This document shows positions 48,970 to 57,300 of a stretch of 64,000 bases of DNA, in pieces. The DNA lies in assembly GCF_004803715.2 (NCBI RefSeq), contig NZ_CP039383.2, positions 1,736,001-1,800,000 on the forward strand, in the 5' to 3' direction. This DNA is from Luteimonas yindakuii (GTDB taxonomy: Bacteria; Pseudomonadota; Gammaproteobacteria; Xanthomonadales; Xanthomonadaceae). The translations under genes were made by a program, and so were the position numbers. Every line of letters begins with the position of its first letter. The stretch's first letter is position 1. A model generated the notes under the pieces. The model was not told where the DNA came from. It saw only the letters and a program-made list of their open reading frames with translations, and searched no databases.

Positions 48970-49974
48970 ATGATACCTGCAGCCTCCCTTTCCATGCAGC
49001 CGCGCCGCTGGCAGTTGGCCTGGCGCGACGCTGTCCGCGATCCGCGCGAACTGCTCGGCCTGCTCGGCCTGGACGCGCTGGCCGCCCGCGTGCCGGACGC
49101 CGCCTGCGCGCAGTTCCCGCTGCGGGTGCCGCGCGGCTTCGTGGCGCGCATGCGCCATGGCGATCCCGCCGACCCCCTGCTGCGTCAGGTGCTGCCGCTG
49201 GATGACGAACTGCGCCCGGCACCCGGGTTCGACCTGGATGCGGTCGGCGACGGCGCCGCCCGCGCCGGTCGTGGCCTGATCCGCAAGTACCGCGGCCGCG
49301 CCCTGCTGGTCGCCACCGGCAGCTGCGCGGTGCACTGCCGTTACTGCTTCCGCCGTCATTTCCCCTATGCCGAGGAAACCGCCGCGGCCGGCGGCTGGCG
49401 TGATGCGGTCTCCGCGATCGCCGCGGATCCGGGTATCGACGAGGTGATCCTGTCCGGCGGCGACCCGCTGTCGCTGGCCACCACCAAGCTTGCCGAACTC
49501 ACCCGCGCGCTGGCCCCGTTCGCGCACCTGAGGCGCCTGCGCATCCACACGCGGCTGCCGGTGGTCCTGCCCGAGCGTGTCGACGACGAGCTGGTCGCCT
49601 GGCTCGCCGCCCTGCCCTGGCCGGTGACGATCGTCGTCCATGCCAACCACAGCAACGAGTTCGACACCGACGTCGATACGGCGATGGCGCGGCTGCGCGC
49701 CACCGGCGCCACCCTGCTCAACCAGGCGGTCCTGCTGCGCGGGGTCAACGATTCGCTGGACGCCCTGGCCACGCTGAGCGAGCGCGGCTTCGAGGCGGGC
49801 GTGCTGCCCTACTACCTGCACCAGCTGGATCGCGTGGCCGGCGCCGCGCACTTCGAGGTCGACGACGCGCGCGCCCTGGCATTGCACGCCGCGCTGCGCG
49901 ACCACCTGCCGGGTTACCTGGTACCCCGGCTGGTGCGCGAAGTCGCGGGTGATGGCTCCAAACGCCCGCTCTGA
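48970..49974 (+). CDS. epmB: EF-P beta-lysylation radical SAM protein EpmB
   Basis: 334 residues. Radical SAM cluster motif [15 protein letters not shown] (CxxxCxxC), then [31 protein letters not shown] and the PLP region [11 protein letters not shown] with [11 protein letters not shown]. It is the lysine 2,3-aminomutase that makes (R)-beta-lysine for EF-P Lys34, adjacent to efp. The ligase EpmA is not in this window. Start ATG 48970; ATG 48994 is possible. Confidence 0.94.
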   Translation: MIPAASLSMQPRRWQLAWRDAVRDPRELLGLLGLDALAARVPDAACAQFPLRVPRGFVARMRHGDPADPLLRQVLPLDDELRPAPGFDLDAVGDGAARAGRGLIRKYRGRALLVATGSCAVHCRYCFRRHFPYAEETAAAGGWRDAVSAIAADPGIDEVILSGGDPLSLATTKLAELTRALAPFAHLRRLRIHTRLPVVLPERVDDELVAWLAALPWPVTIVVHANHSNEFDTDVDTAMARLRATGATLLNQAVLLRGVNDSLDALATLSERGFEAGVLPYYLHQLDRVAGAAHFEVDDARALALHAALRDHLPGYLVPRLVREVAGDGSKRPL

Positions 49975-50039
49975 CGCTGCACCGATGGACGTCGCATGGC
50001 GGGCCGTGGCATAAACCTCGGGCTTCCGGGGAGGGACGC

Positions 50040-52115
50040 ATGGCAAGACAGGACAACGCGCTGCGCCTGGTGATCGTCGACGACAGCGTCGAGGACGCCG
50101 AGGCGATCGTCAGCGGCCTGCGCAACGCGGGCATCGCCGTCCGGCCATTGCGGCCGGCCACTTTCGAGGAACTCGACGCGACCCTCGGCGGCCAACCGAT
50201 CGATCTCGTGCTCGCGGCCCAGCGCCCCGGCGCCCTGCCCCTGGCCGAGGTCGCCCAGCGGGTGCTGGCCACCGGCAAGGACATTCCGCTGATGGCGGTG
50301 GTCGAGAGCATCGACGAGGCCGGCTTCCTCGATGCGCTCGCCCTCGGCGCGCGGCGGATCGTGCCGCGCCACAAACCGCAGGTGCTGCTGTCGCTGGTGC
50401 GCAGCGAGTGGGCAGACCTCGAGGCGCGGCGGTCGCTGCGCCGGCTCGAGGCGCGTGTGCGCGAGACCGAGCGCCGCTGCGATGCGCTGATCGATTCCTC
50501 GCGCGAACCGATCGCCTACGTCCACGAAGGCATGCATATCCGGGCCAACGCGGCCTACCTCGAAATGTTCGGCTACGAGGAGTTCGAGGACGTCGAGGGA
50601 ATGTCGCTGCTGGACATGGTCGGCCCCCAGCACGTCGAAGACTTCAAGCAGCTGCTGAAGGGCCTGTCGAAGGGCGAGCCGCCACCGCCGCACTACGAGC
50701 TGGAAGCGCGCGACATCGAGGGCAATGCCTTCCCGGCCACGATGGAGTTCACGCCTGCCCAGTACGAAGGCGAGCCCTGCCTGCAGGTGATCTTCCGCCG
50801 CGCCGAGGTCGACCCGGAGCTGGCCCGCCAGGTGGAGGAACTGCGCAAGCGCGACCAGGTCACCGGCCTGCTCAACCGTCCCACGTTCCTGCGCCTGCTC
50901 GAGGACGCGGTCGCGGGGTCCGCCGCCGACAACCACCAGCACGGCCTGCTGCTGATCGAGCCCGACCATTACCAGCGCCTGCTGCAGGAGATCGGGCTGG
51001 ACTCGGCCGACGACATGCTGGCCGCCCTGGCCGAGCGCGTGCGCGCGGTGATCGGCGACCACGCGGTGGCCGCGCGCTACGCCGAGCACCGGCTGGCGGT
51101 GCTGCTGCGCGATGCCGACCACGCCCGCACCGTGGCCCTGGCCGAGAAGATCCTCGCCGCGTTCACCGCCGACGTGTTCCAGATCGGCACCCATTCCAGC
51201 GTGGTCACCGCCAGCATCGGCGGCGTGCAGATCGGCGAGAAGATCGCCAGCATCAGCCAGGTGCTGGCCAAGGCCGATGCCGGCGTGGTGTCGTCGCTGG
51301 CGGTGGGTGGCAACCGCTACGAGATCTTCGACCCGGCGGCGGCCGACCGCGCGGAAGAGGAACATATGCAGGCCTGGGTCGAGCGGCTGCGCGACGCCCT
51401 GGACCGCGACAGCTTCGTGCTGCATTACCAGCCGGTGATCAACCTGCAGGGCGAGACCGGGGCGATGTACGAGACGCTGCTGCGGCTCGATGCCGGCGAC
51501 GGCGAGCTCATCCCGCCGTTGACCTTCCTCCACATCGCCGAGGAACACGGGCTGTTGTGGGAGATCGACCACCACGTGGTCGGGCAGGCGATCGCGCGGA
51601 TCGGCGAGCGCATGCGCGCCGGCAGGCCGACCACGCTGCTGGTGAAGATCAGCCAGGCCTCGCTGCATGACGACAGCCTGGTGCGCTACATCGGCGAGCA
51701 GCTGACGAAGCACGAGGTGCCGGGCGAGTACCTGGTGCTGGAGCTGCCCGAGGCCAAGGTGTTCACCCACCTCAAGGCGACCCGCGACTTCGCCGCCGCG
51801 ATCGGCCGCTACGACTGCCGGCTGGCGCTGGAGCACTTCGGCGTGGGCCTGGATTCGTTCCAGCTGCTCGCGCACCTGCAGCCGCACCTGCTCAAGCTCG
51901 ACCGCAGCTTCACCGAGGAGCTGACGCAGAACCCCGACAACCAGCGGCGGGTCAGCGAGATCGCCAACAAGGCCCGCGAGCTCGGCATCCGCACCATCGC
52001 CGAGTCGGTGCAGGACGCGTCCAGCATGTCGATCCTGTTCTCGGCAGGCATCGACTACGTGCAGGGCATGTTCCTCGCCGAACCGGGGCCGCAGATGAAC
52101 TACGACTTCGAATAA
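50040..52115 (+). CDS. fimX: FimX-like REC-PAS-GGDEF-EAL protein
   Basis: 691 residues. REC-like domain (about 8-125, VIVDDSVEDAE) lacking an obvious phospho-acceptor Asp; PAS (about 140-255, AYLEMFGYEEFEDVEGMSLL); degenerate GGDEF (about 275-435, DQVTGLLNRPTF, but YAEHRLAVLL in place of RYGGDEF); EAL domain (about 450-690) with YETLLRL in place of EALLR, LEHFGVGLDSFQL and HLLKLDRSFTEEL. Neither cyclase nor phosphodiesterase activity is expected. This matches FimX, which binds c-di-GMP through its EAL domain and controls type IV pilus assembly and twitching in Pseudomonas and Xanthomonas. No pil genes nearby. A terminator follows. Confidence 0.88.
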   Translation: MARQDNALRLVIVDDSVEDAEAIVSGLRNAGIAVRPLRPATFEELDATLGGQPIDLVLAAQRPGALPLAEVAQRVLATGKDIPLMAVVESIDEAGFLDALALGARRIVPRHKPQVLLSLVRSEWADLEARRSLRRLEARVRETERRCDALIDSSREPIAYVHEGMHIRANAAYLEMFGYEEFEDVEGMSLLDMVGPQHVEDFKQLLKGLSKGEPPPPHYELEARDIEGNAFPATMEFTPAQYEGEPCLQVIFRRAEVDPELARQVEELRKRDQVTGLLNRPTFLRLLEDAVAGSAADNHQHGLLLIEPDHYQRLLQEIGLDSADDMLAALAERVRAVIGDHAVAARYAEHRLAVLLRDADHARTVALAEKILAAFTADVFQIGTHSSVVTASIGGVQIGEKIASISQVLAKADAGVVSSLAVGGNRYEIFDPAAADRAEEEHMQAWVERLRDALDRDSFVLHYQPVINLQGETGAMYETLLRLDAGDGELIPPLTFLHIAEEHGLLWEIDHHVVGQAIARIGERMRAGRPTTLLVKISQASLHDDSLVRYIGEQLTKHEVPGEYLVLELPEAKVFTHLKATRDFAAAIGRYDCRLALEHFGVGLDSFQLLAHLQPHLLKLDRSFTEELTQNPDNQRRVSEIANKARELGIRTIAESVQDASSMSILFSAGIDYVQGMFLAEPGPQMNYDFE

Positions 52116-52129
52116 TCGGTCGTGCAACG

Positions 52130-52156
52130 AAAAAGCCCGCCATCCGGCGGGCTTTT
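52130..52156. terminator. bidirectional rho-independent terminator
   Basis: AAAAGCCCGCC-ATCC-GGCGGGCTTTT: stem of 11 bp with T tract on both strands. It lies between the convergent fimX-like and htpX genes. Confidence 0.9.
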
Positions 52157-52174
52157 CCTGGTTCGGGACGCAGG

Positions 52175-53080
52175 TCAGAACGCGCGCTGGCGGGCGCCGT
52201 CGCTTTCGCCGAGGTCGGCGTTGCGCAGGCTCTGGATACGCTCCTCCAGCGGCGGATGGCTCATCAGCAGACGCTTCAGGCCGTGACCCAGCGCGCCGCT
52301 GATGCCGAACGCGGCGATCTGCTTGGGCAGCGTGTTGTGGCCGTAGGTCTGGCCCAGGCGTTCGAGCGCGGCAAGCATCTTCTGCCGGCCGGCGAGCTGC
52401 GCGCCACCGACGTCGGCGCGGAACTCGCGGCGACGCGAGAACCACATCGCGATCATGCTTGCGAACAGGCCGAAGATCATGTCCAGCACGAACACGATGG
52501 CGAAGTACGCCAGCCCACCGCCGCTGTTGTCGCGACCGCCGCTGAGGTAGCCGTCGACCGCGCGCCCGACCACGCGGGCCAGGAAGATCACGAAGGTGTT
52601 GAGCACGCCCTGCAGCAGGGCCATGGTCACCATGTCGCCATTGGCGACGTGGGCGACTTCATGGCCGAGCACGGCCTCGGCCTCGTCCCGGGTCATCGAA
52701 CGCAACAGTCCGGTCGACACCGCCACCAGCGCGTTGTTGCGGCTGGCGCCGGTGGCGAAGGCGTTGATTTCCGGCGCGTCATAGATCGCCACTTCGGGCA
52801 TGCCGATGCCGGCCTGCTCGGCCTGCCGGCGCACGGTCTCCACCAGCCAGCGCTCGCTCTCGTTGGCGGGCTGGGTGATGACGTGCGCGCCGGTGCTGCG
52901 CTTGGCGGTCCACTTCGACAGCGCCAGCGACACGAAGGCGCCACCGAAGCCGAACACCGCCGCGAACATCAACAGGCCCGCATTGGTGGCCGGATCGATG
53001 CCGAAGATGGCCATGACGACGCTGACAAGCGCGAGCACGGCGAGGTTGGTTGCAAGGAAGAGGGCGATACGGCTGAACAT
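52175..53080 (-). CDS. htpX: protease HtpX
   Basis: 301-residue M48 membrane metalloprotease. Two N-terminal helices ([40 protein letters not shown]), zinc motif [13 protein letters not shown], two more helices after it, [14 protein letters not shown] with the third ligand, and the C-terminal [15 protein letters not shown]. Quality control of inner-membrane proteins. ATG 53080 fits the family; ATG 53134, 18 codons earlier, is in frame but unlikely. Confidence 0.96.
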   Translation of the reverse strand: MFSRIALFLATNLAVLALVSVVMAIFGIDPATNAGLLMFAAVFGFGGAFVSLALSKWTAKRSTGAHVITQPANESERWLVETVRRQAEQAGIGMPEVAIYDAPEINAFATGASRNNALVAVSTGLLRSMTRDEAEAVLGHEVAHVANGDMVTMALLQGVLNTFVIFLARVVGRAVDGYLSGGRDNSGGGLAYFAIVFVLDMIFGLFASMIAMWFSRRREFRADVGGAQLAGRQKMLAALERLGQTYGHNTLPKQIAAFGISGALGHGLKRLLMSHPPLEERIQSLRNADLGESDGARQRAF

Positions 53081-53190
53081 CGGGGCTGGTTCCAGTTCGG
53101 GTGTCGCGACCGCGGGCCGCGTTGCTGCCGACATAATGCCAGCCCGCAGGAATTCAAGTGGACCGGTCAGCCACGGTTGTCCCGACACGC

Positions 53191-54099
53191 ATGCATCCCA
53201 CCCACCCATCGTCACCGCCGCGCGGCCGCTTCGCGCCATCGCCGACCGGACCCCTCCACGCGGGTTCACTGCTCGCCGCGCTTGGCAGCTGGCTGTTCGC
53301 ACGCCGCGCCGGTGGGGAGTGGCACGTGCGCATCGAGGATATCGACCCGCCACGCGAGGTCGCCGGCGCCGCCGATGCGCAGCTGCGCGGTCTCCACCGC
53401 CTGGGCCTGCATCCGGATGGGCCCGTGGCGCGGCAGAGCACGCGCGGCGCACTGTACGCACAGGCACTGGAACGCCTGCTCGACCAGGGCGACGCCTTCG
53501 TCTGCCATTGCAGCCGGAGCGCCCTCGCCGCGCACGACGGCATCCACCGCCGCTGCGTTGCCGGTGCGCGCCGGCGCGATCCTTCGATCCGGCTGCGCGT
53601 CCCGGAGGGGACCCATATCGCTTTCGACGATGCCATCCAGGGCCACGTCGCCGAAGACGTGCATGCCACCACGGGCGATGTCGTGCTGCGCCGCGCCGAT
53701 GGCTTCTGGGCCTACCAGCTGGCGGTGGTCGTCGACGACGCCGCGCAGGGCATGACAGACGTCGTGCGCGGCGCCGACCTGTTGGGCTCGACCGCGCGCC
53801 AGATCCTATTGCAGCAACGGCTCGGGCTGCCGACCCCCCACTACGCGCACCTGCCGCTGCTGCTCGATGCGCGCGGCCACAAGCTGTCGAAGTCGCTGGA
53901 CGCCCTGCCCTTCGACGACCGCGATCCGGTCGCGGCCTTGGCGTGCGCGTGGCAACGGCTCGGCCAGCATGCGCTCGCCACGTCCACCGGGGATCCGCAG
54001 CACTGGCTGGCGATGGCGGCCACGGCCTTCGATCCGTCCCGGGTGCCGCGTGGCCCGCTCGCCGCATCGCACAACGCGGGTGGCATGGACGCGCCCTAG
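53191..54099 (+). CDS. gluQ: glutamyl-Q tRNA(Asp) synthetase
   Basis: 302 residues, lacking the anticodon-binding domain of Glt[22 protein letters not shown] (HxGS), [12 protein letters not shown], zinc Cys in [10 protein letters not shown], and KLSKS in [15 protein letters not shown]. It attaches glutamate to queuosine in tRNA-Asp. ATG 53191 is chosen over GTG 53158. In many gammaproteobacteria gluQ follows dksA; here it does not. Its TAG stop lies inside a TAGAAT box that may serve the next gene. Confidence 0.93.
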   Translation: MHPTHPSSPPRGRFAPSPTGPLHAGSLLAALGSWLFARRAGGEWHVRIEDIDPPREVAGAADAQLRGLHRLGLHPDGPVARQSTRGALYAQALERLLDQGDAFVCHCSRSALAAHDGIHRRCVAGARRRDPSIRLRVPEGTHIAFDDAIQGHVAEDVHATTGDVVLRRADGFWAYQLAVVVDDAAQGMTDVVRGADLLGSTARQILLQQRLGLPTPHYAHLPLLLDARGHKLSKSLDALPFDDRDPVAALACAWQRLGQHALATSTGDPQHWLAMAATAFDPSRVPRGPLAASHNAGGMDAP

Positions 54100-54102
54100 A
54101 AT
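54097..54102 (+). promoter_or_regulatory. -10 box TAGAAT overlapping the gluQ stop
   Basis: TAGAAT whose first three bases are the gluQ stop codon; a start near 54109 would give a ~33-base leader for phbB with AAAGGAGAAA before the ATG. The -35 is weak. Confidence 0.4.
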
Positions 54103-54141
54103 CGGCTCGCACCCACGCCCCTGTGGCAAAGGAGAAACGAG

Positions 54142-54882
54142 ATGACGGCAAGAGTCGCCCTGGTGACCGGGGGAACCGGCGGTATCGGCACTGCCATCTG
54201 CAAGCGTCTGCACGACGCCGGGCATCGGGTGGCCACCAACTACCGCGACGAGGGTCGCGCACGCGACTGGCAGGAGCGCATGCGCTCCGCCGGCTATGAG
54301 GTGGTGCTTGCGCAGGGCGACGTCGCCTCGCCCGAGCAGTGCGAGGCGATGGTCCGGCAGGTCGAGCGCGAGCTGGGTCCGGTGGACATCCTCGTCAACA
54401 ACGCCGGCATCACCCGCGACACGACGTTCCACAAGATGAGCCCGCAGCAGTGGCGCGAAGTCATCGACACCAACCTCAACTCGGTGTTCAACGTCACCCG
54501 GCCGGTGATCGAAGGCATGCGCGAGCGCAAGTGGGGCCGCATCGTGCAGATCAGCTCGATCAACGGGCAGAAGGGCCAGTACGGCCAGGCCAACTACGCA
54601 GCGGCAAAGGCCGGCATGCATGGCTTCACCATCTCGCTGGCACAGGAAAATGCGCGCTTCGGCATCACCGTCAACACGGTGTCGCCCGGCTATATCGGCA
54701 CCGACATGGTGATGGCGGTGCCCGAGGCCGTGCGCGAGAAGATCGTTGCGCAGATTCCGACCGGCCGCCTCGGCACGCCCGAGGAGATCGCCTATGCGGT
54801 GGCGTTCTTCCTGCCGGAGGAAGCAGCCTGGATCACCGGCGCCAACCTTTCCGCCAACGGCGGGCAGTACATGGGCTGGTGA
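54142..54882 (+). CDS. phbB: acetoacetyl-CoA reductase, copy 1
   Basis: 246-residue SDR. Nucleotide motif [27 protein letters not shown], catalytic Ser/Tyr/Lys in [20 protein letters not shown], and [12 protein letters not shown]. The NGQKGQYGQ string is typical of PhbB, which reduces acetoacetyl-CoA with NADPH to 3-hydroxybutyryl-CoA for polyhydroxyalkanoate. A strong Shine-Dalgarno (AAGGAG) precedes it. It flanks phaR with a second phbB-like gene. PHA synthase and thiolase genes are not in the window. Confidence 0.93.
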   Translation: MTARVALVTGGTGGIGTAICKRLHDAGHRVATNYRDEGRARDWQERMRSAGYEVVLAQGDVASPEQCEAMVRQVERELGPVDILVNNAGITRDTTFHKMSPQQWREVIDTNLNSVFNVTRPVIEGMRERKWGRIVQISSINGQKGQYGQANYAAAKAGMHGFTISLAQENARFGITVNTVSPGYIGTDMVMAVPEAVREKIVAQIPTGRLGTPEEIAYAVAFFLPEEAAWITGANLSANGGQYMGW

Positions 54883-54983
54883 TCGCGCACGCCTGCGCAA
54901 CCGGCGCGCGTACGCGTGGTCGGTTGCGCCGGTCCACGCGCTGGGCCATGCTGCGTGGCAACACGGCCAGGCCACAGGGTCCC

Positions 54984-55475
54984 ATGAGCGACCTCCGCAT
55001 CATCAAGAAGTATCCGAACCGCCGGCTCTACGACACCGAGATTTCCAGCTACATCACGATCGAGGATGTCCGCCAGCTGATCGTGGATGGCGAGAACTTC
55101 GAGGTCCGCGACGCCAAGAGTGGACAGGACCTGACCCGGCAGGTGTTGCTGCAGATCATCGCCGAGCACGAGCAGGAGGGTCAGCCGATCCTCTCCACCC
55201 AGCTGCTCAGCCAGATCATCCGTTTCTACGGCGATCCGCTGCAGGGTTTCATGGCCACGTATCTGGAGCGGTCGATGCAGGTCTTCCTCGACCAGCAGAC
55301 CCAGTTCCGCCAGCAGGTGAGCGGACTGCTCGGGCAGACGCCGTGGACGATGATGAACAAGCTCACCGAGCGCAACCTGGAAATGTGGCAGGACTTCCAG
55401 AAGAACCTGGTCGGCAGCGTTGGCCGCGCGCCCGGCACCGGCCAGGACAAGCCCGACGACAAGCGCGGCCGCTGA
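54984..55475 (+). CDS. phaR: polyhydroxyalkanoate synthesis repressor PhaR
   Basis: 163 residues. The N-terminal DNA-binding domain starts IIKKYPNRRLYDTEISSYIT, then EDVRQLIVDGENFEVRDAKSGQDLTR. The PHB-accumulation regulatory domain is LLSQIIRFYGDPLQGFMATYLERS. The C-terminus is hydrophilic. It represses PHA and phasin genes and is released by binding PHB granules. The upstream gap (54883-54983) may hold its own control site, which I cannot identify. Confidence 0.94.
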   Translation: MSDLRIIKKYPNRRLYDTEISSYITIEDVRQLIVDGENFEVRDAKSGQDLTRQVLLQIIAEHEQEGQPILSTQLLSQIIRFYGDPLQGFMATYLERSMQVFLDQQTQFRQQVSGLLGQTPWTMMNKLTERNLEMWQDFQKNLVGSVGRAPGTGQDKPDDKRGR

Positions 55476-55541
55476 GCCGCGCCATCCCGTTACAACGCGC
55501 GCCGCATCAGGCCGGCGTGCGTTCGATCCCGAGTTGATTGC

Positions 55542-56285
55542 ATGAGTCCACAACGCGTGGCCGTCGTGACCGGCGGCCTGGGCGGCATCGGCACCGCCAT
55601 CTGTCGACAGCTGGCGCAGGCCGGTTGCCGTGTCATCGCCGCCGACCTCGAGGGTCCGCCCGAGCGCCGTGCCGCGTTCGAGCAGGCCATGCAGGGACTG
55701 GACGCGGAATCGGCGGTGCTCGACGTGTCCGACTTCGACGCCTGCGCGGCCTTCGTCGCCGAAGTCGAATCCCGCCACGGCACGCTCGATATCGTCGTCA
55801 ACAACGCCGGCATCACCCGCGACACCACCCTGCGCAGGATGGATCGCGTGCAGTGGGACGCCGTGATCGACGTCAACCTCGGCAGCGTCTTCAACCTGTG
55901 CCGGCATGCGGTGGACGGCATGGTGGCGCGCGGCTTCGGGCGCATCGTCAACCTCGCCTCGGTGAACGGCCAGACGGGCCAGTTCGGGCAGACCAACTAC
56001 TCCGCGGCCAAGGCCGGCATGCACGGTTTCACCATGGCGCTGGCACGCGAGGTCGCGCGCAAGGGCGTGACCGTCAATACGGTGTCGCCGGGTTACTGCG
56101 CGACCGCGCTGGTGGCGGCGATGCCGGAAGCGATCCGCGAGGACATCGTCAGCAAGGTGCCGGTCGGCCGCCTGGGCGAACCCGGCGAGATCGCGCGTGC
56201 GGTGGCATTCCTCGCGGCGGAGGAATCCGGCTTCATCACCGGCGCCAACCTGCCGGTCAACGGCGGCCTGTTCATGAGCTTCTGA
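55542..56285 (+). CDS. phbB: acetoacetyl-CoA reductase, copy 2
   Basis: 247-residue SDR clearly paralogous to copy 1: [49 protein letters not shown] and SPGYCATALVAAMPE. Its C-terminal GANLPVNGGLFMSF parallels [14 protein letters not shown] of copy 1. The two are moderately diverged, so the duplication is not recent. It may prefer a different chain length or act in another 3-oxoacyl-CoA reduction (inference). Confidence 0.88.
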   Translation: MSPQRVAVVTGGLGGIGTAICRQLAQAGCRVIAADLEGPPERRAAFEQAMQGLDAESAVLDVSDFDACAAFVAEVESRHGTLDIVVNNAGITRDTTLRRMDRVQWDAVIDVNLGSVFNLCRHAVDGMVARGFGRIVNLASVNGQTGQFGQTNYSAAKAGMHGFTMALAREVARKGVTVNTVSPGYCATALVAAMPEAIREDIVSKVPVGRLGEPGEIARAVAFLAAEESGFITGANLPVNGGLFMSF

Positions 56286-56322
56286 AACGCTGCGCGGTCC
56301 GGAGGCCGCGCACGTTGCACCG

Positions 56323-57219
56323 CTACATCGCCTGTTCGCAGAAGCGTTCCCGGTACTCGAGCGCGCGCGGCATCATCGACTGCAGGTTCTGGATGCGCGT
56401 GCCCGGGTTCGGGTGTGTCGACGAGAACTCCGGTTGCGCCTGCCCGCCCGATGCTTCGCCCATGCGCTCCCACAGCGGCACAGCCTCGCGTGGATCGAAA
56501 CAGGCCGCGGCGGCCAGCATCAATCCGACCTCGTCGGCCTCGGTTTCGTGCTTGCGCGCGTAGGGCAGCAGGTAGCCATAGCCCATCGCCGCCATCACCA
56601 TCTGCTGCTGTTGCGGGTCCATGCCGCTCATCGCGCCGGCCATCTGCCCGACCTGGCTCAACCTTTGTTGGGCCATGCGTTGCGCGCCATGGCGTAGCAG
56701 CGCATGGGCGATCTCATGGCCCATCACCACGGCCATCGCATCCTCGTTCTGCGCCACCGGCACCAGGCCGGTATAGACCGCCATCTTGCCGCCGGGCAGG
56801 CAGAAGGCGTTGGCCTGGTCGGACTCGATCACGCTGACCTCCCAGTCGAAGCTCTGCGAGAACCGTGTCGGCTGCATGCCGTGCTCGGCGGCCAGAGCGG
56901 CTTCCACCACGTCGACCTTGGCGATCAGGCGATCGGCGATCGACTGCACCTCGCGAGCGATGGGCAGCGAAGGATCGACCGGTCGCTCCTGCTGCAGGAT
57001 CTGCTGGTAGGCCTCCAGGCCGAGCGCCTTCTCGTCATCGGCCGACAGGCTGCGGTCGATCAGCACCTTCTGCCCGGTGACGGGATCCTCGACCTGGTTG
57101 GAGAAGTAGTAGTAGACGCCGTAACCGGCGAACAGCAGCAGGATCCACAGGCGCAGGCCGCCGCCTCGGCGGCTGCGGCGGCGCGGGTCCGACTGGCGGG
57201 AAAACGGGTCCTGTCGCAT
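56323..57219 (-). CDS. M48-family metalloprotease
   Basis: 298 residues. A basic N-terminus then one membrane helix (LRLWILLLFAGYGVYYYF) anchors a periplasmic domain with zinc motif VVMGHEIAHALLRHG, a long Met/Gln-rich insertion (SGMDPQQQQMVMAAMG) and HETEADEVGLML with the third ligand. It resembles the Oma1/BepA-LoiP type of envelope quality-control peptidases. ATG 57219 is chosen. It reads in the same direction as the FGE-like gene upstream, with 81 bases between. Confidence 0.9.
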   Translation of the reverse strand: MRQDPFSRQSDPRRRSRRGGGLRLWILLLFAGYGVYYYFSNQVEDPVTGQKVLIDRSLSADDEKALGLEAYQQILQQERPVDPSLPIAREVQSIADRLIAKVDVVEAALAAEHGMQPTRFSQSFDWEVSVIESDQANAFCLPGGKMAVYTGLVPVAQNEDAMAVVMGHEIAHALLRHGAQRMAQQRLSQVGQMAGAMSGMDPQQQQMVMAAMGYGYLLPYARKHETEADEVGLMLAAAACFDPREAVPLWERMGEASGGQAQPEFSSTHPNPGTRIQNLQSMMPRALEYRERFCEQAM

Positions 57220-57300
57220 GCGTTTCTCTCGTCCTGGGCACGTGCTGCGGGCTGATGTATCACGCCGCCGGCGCAAGATGTGGTGACGGCGTCGGGACGG

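Noticed and set aside
49914..52445. 843-codon minus-strand frame opposite the FimX-like gene
   Set aside because: Same antisense artefact; it also crosses a strong terminator and runs into htpX.
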